From: JAAFHI01 sp039793685
GTDB taxonomy: Bacteria; Acidobacteriota; Blastocatellia; Chloracidobacteriales; Chloracidobacteriaceae
Assembly (NCBI GenBank): GCA_039793685.1
Contig: JBDRAL010000038.1
Span: forward strand, 20,133 to 84,132
Direction: 5' to 3'
Length of the DNA stretch: 64,000 nucleotides
How positions within the stretch are numbered: the stretch's first letter is position 1; each line of letters begins with the position of its first letter. Made by a program: the position numbers and the translations under genes. Shown piece after piece: positions 59,926 through 64,000 of the stretch. The notes below the pieces were generated by a model, which made no database searches, had not been told where the DNA came from, and saw only the letters and a list, made by a program, of their open reading frames with translations.

Positions 59926-61287
59926 ATGCCGGAACGCGACAAACGCCAGCTCGACGTGGAAACCGCTCGTTCGCGCGTGTTGATGACGACCGAAAACGGT
60001 ACGTCGCGTCAGGATGACCTCGGCGACGACGATATTGTCGCGGCCATCGACGAACTCATCCATCCGACCGGGATGTTTCAGGCCGTGTCGCTTTCGGCGA
60101 AGGATCAACTGGCCTACGACCGCCAGACGGAAGCCGAACTCAAGAGCATGTTCAGCAACATCGTCTGGGAATTTCTCGAACCGGTCGGGCTGTCGCTCTA
60201 CACGCTGGCGGATTACGTCGTCCGGTCGGGCGGGGAGGGCGCGGGCCGCATCATTCTCGGGACGGTGGACGCCTGCATCGGCGCGCTGCGTCCGTTGATC
60301 AAGGCGTCGGAGACGATCAAGTACCACGATATTCTCGACGTCCTGAAGTCCATCGAGCGGCCGTTGCTGGACGTCCAGACGGGCAAGCGCAAGGCGCTCA
60401 CCGAGCGGGACACGAAAAACCTCACGCGGGATTTCAACGAACTGCGGCGGCTCATTCACCAGAGCCTTTCGGCCGACGGCCCGACTACGCAGGCGACCGT
60501 CAAACAGGATGAGGAAGCCTTCTCCGCCGCCGCGACGCCGCACATTTCGGAAGTGCCGAATTTCTTCCGGACGGTCGATCCCGGCGATCTTCAAAAACTC
60601 TACGCCGCCGGTCTGACGCGGCTGGGCGACCTCGGTACGTCGTCCGCGCTCGAAATCTCGCAGGCGGCGGGCGTCGGGACCAACACGGCGGAACTCATCA
60701 AGGCTTGCGCGTTCCGGGCGATGGTGAGTTTGCCCGGCACTTCCACCGACGGAAATCCGGCGGTTGCGCCGGATACCGGCTTTGCGCTCGTGGAAGGCGG
60801 CGTCGAGGACATTTCCGATTCTCCCGACGCGCCGCTGATCGAGCGGGGCCGGGGATTCCGCGACAGCGGGCCGCTTTCGGAGCGTGACCGGCTGATGGGG
60901 ACGCTCGACGTCATGGCGCGGGAAATCGCGGAATACGGCCAGTCCGCCACCAAGCTGAATCTGGAACTGCAACGGGCCTACCGCGCGCTGCTGCGCCTGC
61001 ACGGCCAGCGCGACCGTCTGCGCGGCGAGGTCGATTTTCACCGCGACGAACTCCGTCCGCTGTTTGAAATGGGCGATTCCCCCGAAACCAACGCCGCCAT
61101 CGCGCTGCACAAACAGCTTTTGCAGGAACTCCGGCAGGTTTCGGAAGTCGTTCTTTCCGCGCAGCGAAAAATGGAGATGATAGCGGCCCGCATGGGCGAT
61201 GCCGTGAGCGACGTCCGCGAGGTCGAATCCGAAATCGGCGACCTGCGCCGCAAACGCCGCGCGCGCCGCCAGCCGAGCGAAACCTGA
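59926..61287 (+). CDS. Hypothetical protein with helix-hairpin-helix and coiled coil
   Basis: A 453-residue soluble protein; ATG 59926 has GGAG 8 bases upstream. Residues 1-190 are helical and unassigned (IVAAIDELIHPTGMF, LSLYTLADYVVRSGGEGAGRIILGT). Residues 220-270 contain a helix-hairpin-helix-like segment: LQKLYAAGLTRLGDLGTSSALEISQAAGVGTNTAELIKAC. A C-terminal coiled coil spans about 320-453 (RDRLMGTLDVMAREIAEYGQSA; RQVSEVVLSAQRKMEMIAARMGDAVSDVREVESEIGDLRRK). It may bind DNA or another nucleotide ligand and oligomerise. It starts a run of plus-strand genes to 63716 but spacing suggests separate units. Confidence 0.6.
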   Translation: MPERDKRQLDVETARSRVLMTTENGTSRQDDLGDDDIVAAIDELIHPTGMFQAVSLSAKDQLAYDRQTEAELKSMFSNIVWEFLEPVGLSLYTLADYVVRSGGEGAGRIILGTVDACIGALRPLIKASETIKYHDILDVLKSIERPLLDVQTGKRKALTERDTKNLTRDFNELRRLIHQSLSADGPTTQATVKQDEEAFSAAATPHISEVPNFFRTVDPGDLQKLYAAGLTRLGDLGTSSALEISQAAGVGTNTAELIKACAFRAMVSLPGTSTDGNPAVAPDTGFALVEGGVEDISDSPDAPLIERGRGFRDSGPLSERDRLMGTLDVMAREIAEYGQSATKLNLELQRAYRALLRLHGQRDRLRGEVDFHRDELRPLFEMGDSPETNAAIALHKQLLQELRQVSEVVLSAQRKMEMIAARMGDAVSDVREVESEIGDLRRKRRARRQPSET

Positions 61288-61297
61288 AAACCTCTTT

Positions 61298-61384
61298 GAA
61301 TTATGAATTATGAGTTATGAATTATCGGGAAGGGCTGAACATGCTGCCTCCCTTCTCGGCTTGAATTCATCATTCATAATTTTC
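61298..61384. repeat. Inverted heptamer array, word ATTATGA, second locus
   Basis: Left arm 61298-61324 with units ATTATGA, ATTATGA, GTTATGA, ATTATCG; right arm 61363-61384 inverse with ATTATGA, ATGATGA. Spacer about 38 bases. It lies between the HhH gene stop (61287) and the DUF1844 start (61427), two genes read in the same direction. Confidence 0.8.
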
Positions 61385-61426
61385 ACTCTCCCAAAACCTG
61401 AAACCCAAAACCCGACACCTGTTTTT

Positions 61427-61867
61427 ATGAGCGAGGAAAAAGAAGTAACCTTCAAGGTCAGCGACCGTCGTCTGTTCAATTCCGACGGGACGCTGCGCAA
61501 CGACATTGATTCCGAACCGGAGCCGGAAACGCCGGCGGCGGTCGAGTCGCGCCCCGAACCGGTCGCGGCGGCGGAACCCGCGCCTGAACCGGAACCCGAA
61601 GAAGAAGCGGGCGAAAGCATGTTTTCAGAGTTCGTCATGGAACTGGCGACGAACGCGATGATGATGCTCGGGCTGGTGGAACACCCGCAGTACGGCCGGA
61701 TTCCCCCCGACCTGAACGCCGCGCGGCACTACATCGACCTCATCGGCATGCTGAAGGAGAAAACCCGGAACAACCTGACCGCGTCGGAACAGCGGACGCT
61801 TGAGGAAGTGCTCGGGACGCTGCGGATGCAGTATGTCGGTTTGTCGCAGCGGCGTCCCCCGATGTAA
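61427..61867 (+). CDS. DUF1844 domain protein
   Basis: A 146-residue protein from ATG 61427. An N-terminal FKVSDRRLFNSDGTLR, typical of the family, precedes a Glu/Pro-rich linker (about 30-62). The DUF1844 helix pair is FSEFVMELATNAMMMLGLVEHPQYGRIPPDLNAARHYIDLIGMLKEKTRNNL, followed by LTASEQRTLEEVLGTLRMQYV. It is common in Acidobacteriota and delta-class bacteria, with no known function. Its upstream DNA is the ATTATGA array, and no ribosome-binding site is obvious. Confidence 0.85.
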   Translation: MSEEKEVTFKVSDRRLFNSDGTLRNDIDSEPEPETPAAVESRPEPVAAAEPAPEPEPEEEAGESMFSEFVMELATNAMMMLGLVEHPQYGRIPPDLNAARHYIDLIGMLKEKTRNNLTASEQRTLEEVLGTLRMQYVGLSQRRPPM

Positions 61868-61979
61868 TGGAAACTTCCCGGCGGTCGGTTGCGTTGTGAT
61901 GCGCGGGAGTACCATCTTGTGTTCCCGCGCGAACCGCACTACCGTTCGCTGACTTTGATTCAGACGGAAGACCCCCGCT

Positions 61980-62261
61980 ATGCCTTTGACGAAAGAACAA
62001 GCCGTGGACATCGCTTCCCGCGATCTGGCCGGTCGGCTCGGCTTGCCGTCGCGCGACGTGACGGTCGCCAAAACCGAGGAAACCCAGTTCCCGAACGCCG
62101 CGCTCGGCGCGCCGACCGAGGACGAAATGGCCGCGATGATGATGACGCCCGGCTGGCGCATCATTCTGCGGGCCGAGATGAACGATTACGAATACCGCGC
62201 CAACGTCAAACAGGTGCGGCTGTTCCGCTACAAATCGGCAAATTACAAAGTCTATCCGTGA
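61980..62261 (+). CDS. Small hypothetical protein
   Basis: A 93-residue soluble protein. Features: LTKEQAVDIASRDLAGRLGLPSRDVTVAKTEETQFPNAALG, a FPNxALG patch, then TPGWRIILRAEMNDYEYRANVKQVRLFRYKSANYKVYP, a likely beta sheet. It could be a small PepSY-like or inhibitor fold (start EEAVxIA), but no assignment is safe. It lies 51 bases before the subtilisin gene on the same strand, in the place where some proteases carry an inhibitor or pro-domain gene. Confidence 0.5.
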   Translation: MPLTKEQAVDIASRDLAGRLGLPSRDVTVAKTEETQFPNAALGAPTEDEMAAMMMTPGWRIILRAEMNDYEYRANVKQVRLFRYKSANYKVYP

Positions 62262-62312
62262 CGCGCGCGCGCCGCGACCGTTCAACCGCTTTCATCCCGG
62301 AGGTTTGTGACG

Positions 62313-63716
62313 ATGAAACGCACACCGGCATTCCACATCGCGATCGGAATGGTCGTGGTTCTCGGCGCTTCGTTCGCCGGTTCCGTTCAGCGGAACGTAA
62401 AGCAGTGGGGCAAAAAGCCGCGGTACACTTGTAACCGGACGTTCCCCACGAATTCGGCCCCCACGACATCCGCCGCCGATGACGCCGACCGGACGCTCAT
62501 CGTCAAATATCGCGCGTCGGCCTCGAAGCTCTCCATTGAGGGGCTGCTCAAGCGTCTGCACATGCGCGAGGAAGCGTCCTACCCGAACCTGCCCCGCTTT
62601 TCCTTCCAGCAGGTTGAAAGCGGCGACATCGAATCGGTCATCGCCGAACTGAAGGCCGATCCGAACGTCGAGTACGTCGAGCGCAACCTCAAATTCCAGA
62701 AGGACGACACCCAGCCGAACGACCCCGACTTCCTCAAGCAGTGGGGCCACTTCAACAACGGCCAGCCGGTCAACGGCGGCCGCAGTGGCAAGTCAGGCGT
62801 GGACATCGGCGCGCTGACCGCGTGGGACACGACTACCGGCAGCGACAAGATCGTGGTCGGCGTAATCGACACCGGCATCGACTACACCCACGAGGACCTC
62901 GTGGACAACATGTGGGTCAACGACCGGGAAATCCCGAACAACGGCAAGGATGACGACAACAACGGCATCGTTGACGATTACTACGGGTTCAACGCCGTCA
63001 AAAACTCCGGAAACCCGATGGACGACCAGGGCCATGGCACGCACTGCGCGGGAATCATCGGCGCGAAGGGCGACAACGGCGCGGGCATCGCGGGCGTGAA
63101 CTGGAATGTCCGGCTGATGGCGCTCAAGTTTCTCGACGAAAACGGCTCCGGACGCCTCAACGACGCGCTCGAATGCGTCAACTACGCCGTGGCGATGAAG
63201 AAGCGCGGGGTCAACCTGCGCGTTCTGTCGAATAGCTGGGGCGGCGGCGGGTACTCGCGGGCGCTCGAAGACGCCATCAAGCTGGCCAACGACAACGACA
63301 TCCTGTTTGTGGCGGCGGCGGGCAACGACGCTTCCAACAACGACCGCTATCCGCACTATCCGTCGTCCTACGACGTACCGAACGTCGTTTCGGTCGCGGC
63401 GCTCGACGCCAACGACGGCCTCGCGTCGTTCTCGTGCTACGGCAAGAAGTCGGTGCATCTGGCCGCGCCGGGCGTGGACGTCTACAGCACGGTCCCGGCG
63501 GCGGAATACGGCACGGGCTACATGCACTTCTCGGGCACGTCGATGGCCACGCCCTACGTTTCCGGCGCGGCGGCGCTGGTGCTGGCGAAGAATCCGAAAC
63601 TGACGACGAAGGAACTGAAGGCGCGGTTGCTCGACTCGACCGTCCCGGTGGCGGAACTGAAAGGCAAGACGGTCACCGGCGGACGCCTCAACGTCGCTCA
63701 GGCGCTGGCCAGATAA
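62313..63716 (+). CDS. S8-family serine peptidase (subtilisin-like)
   Basis: A 467-residue exported protease; ATG 62313 follows GGAGG by 9 bases. Signal segment to about residue 24. An Inhibitor_I9-like pro-domain (60-130) ends VESVIAELKADPNVEYVERN. Catalytic triad: D186 (VIDTGIDYTHEDL), H241 (GHGTHCAG, first His), S410 (SGTSMATP), with the oxyanion N338 (AAAGND). An insert with NNGKDDDNNGIVDD (about 209-222) is a likely calcium site. The end (TTKELKARLLDSTVPVAELKGKTVTGGRLNVAQAL) is normal for the family. Secreted or periplasmic degradative role. Confidence 0.9.
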   Translation: MKRTPAFHIAIGMVVVLGASFAGSVQRNVKQWGKKPRYTCNRTFPTNSAPTTSAADDADRTLIVKYRASASKLSIEGLLKRLHMREEASYPNLPRFSFQQVESGDIESVIAELKADPNVEYVERNLKFQKDDTQPNDPDFLKQWGHFNNGQPVNGGRSGKSGVDIGALTAWDTTTGSDKIVVGVIDTGIDYTHEDLVDNMWVNDREIPNNGKDDDNNGIVDDYYGFNAVKNSGNPMDDQGHGTHCAGIIGAKGDNGAGIAGVNWNVRLMALKFLDENGSGRLNDALECVNYAVAMKKRGVNLRVLSNSWGGGGYSRALEDAIKLANDNDILFVAAAGNDASNNDRYPHYPSSYDVPNVVSVAALDANDGLASFSCYGKKSVHLAAPGVDVYSTVPAAEYGTGYMHFSGTSMATPYVSGAAALVLAKNPKLTTKELKARLLDSTVPVAELKGKTVTGGRLNVAQALAR

Positions 63717-63748
63717 AACCGCCGGTTTCAAAAAAAGAGGTTCGTTCG

Positions 63749-63783
63749 AAAATCAGCCATCGTTTCGGTGGCTGATTTTTTTT
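63749..63783 (+). terminator. Intrinsic terminator after the subtilisin gene
   Basis: AAAATCAGCCA (63749-63759) pairs with TGGCTGATTTT (63769-63779) around a nine-base loop and is followed by TTTT. It lies 33 bases past the stop codon. Confidence 0.9.
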
Positions 63784-63883
63784 GTTCAGAGTCACCCGCT
63801 TATGGTCTTTGAAAATTTAAAACGGTAATTACGGTGGGTTTGGAATTGCTCCGAACAGGCGCGGATGCGCCGTCAGACAATAG

Positions 63884-63903
63884 CCCCACCCGTGAGGGTG
63901 GGG
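63884..63903. repeat. Short hairpin in the gene-free right edge
   Basis: CCCCACCC (63884-63891), loop GTGA, GGGTGGGG (63896-63903). No T-run follows, so not a terminator. The stretch 63784-63951 around it holds no gene. Confidence 0.5.
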
Positions 63904-63951
63904 TGGCGTTTGAGGCAATTTCAAAGCGTCGAAGACGCGGCACACACAAGT

Positions 63952-63990
63952 GAATGGAGAATTGACAATGGACAATTGGCAATGAAATTC
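63952..63990. repeat. Heptamer-like array, word GACAATT, cut by the window edge
   Basis: Degenerate units GAATGGA, GAATTGA, CAATGGA, CAATTGG and CAATGAA near the window end. This looks like the left arm of one more inverted word array, with the right arm beyond 64000. Confidence 0.55.
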
Positions 63991-64000
63991 CGGCTCACTG

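Overview
The window looks like chromosomal DNA of a GC-rich (about 60 %), Gram-negative bacterium, most likely a member of the Acidobacteriota. The evidence is a 1148-residue Oar-like TonB-dependent receptor with an N-terminal carboxypeptidase-regulatory-like domain, a DUF1844 protein, LpxD for lipid A, MqnD of the futalosine menaquinone route, and many exported, lipoprotein and TPR proteins. The phylum is an inference from gene content; no rRNA or marker tree is available here.

Layout. 1-3119: a 3D-domain exported protein, a gene-poor stretch with four covarying stem-loop repeats, and a methyltransferase/DUF362 operon. 3118-6655: a cluster of small zinc-ribbon, TM2 and DUF4190-like membrane proteins. 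6831-15029: sugar/nucleoside-type ABC ATPase, tRNA-Arg(CCG), an asnB/glycosyltransferase overlapping pair, a parvulin lipoprotein/rsmA pair, and mqnD. 15360-19383: beta-barrel protein and Oar-like receptor. 19552-30293: D-amino-acid-oxidase-like enzyme, rfbD, a CsgG-family pair, chorismate mutase, a LOG protein, an Imm70-like protein, yacG, modB and a DsbD-like protein. 30530-34272: a TPR protein and a MacB-like permease.

34338-45474 is the most accessory part. It holds an overlapping small-protein/HNH-nuclease pair, a 1254-residue NACHT-HEAT STAND ATPase, a GNAT enzyme, an MFS exporter, a tightly packed four-gene operon of immunity-type proteins (DMP19/DUF4375, DUF7674-like and two unassigned), and a HipA-like kinase. 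45485-63716 returns to housekeeping and exported functions: esterase, phosphohexomutase, pyrB, citrate synthase, a UbiB kinase, lpxD, a subtilisin, plus a glutamate-dehydrogenase homologue that has lost all three active-site lysines.

The most striking feature is not a gene. Nearly twenty intergenic regions carry a short degenerate word array, usually two inverted arms around a small spacer. The unit is 7 bp in most, 8 bp or 9 bp in a few. Each locus uses its own word (for example GTCTGGA, GAATTGA, ATGCGGA, GAACGAT, GGGATCA, ATTATGA, GCAGTTA), so a search for one conserved sequence would miss the family. In several loci the order of unit variants is the same in both arms, giving long hairpins. 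Arrays abut or run into the 3' ends of genes and supply stop codons and last residues. One array carries the ribosome-binding site of a GxxExxY gene, a candidate partner or mobiliser. A second stem-loop family (five copies) has constant flanks and compensatory stem changes.
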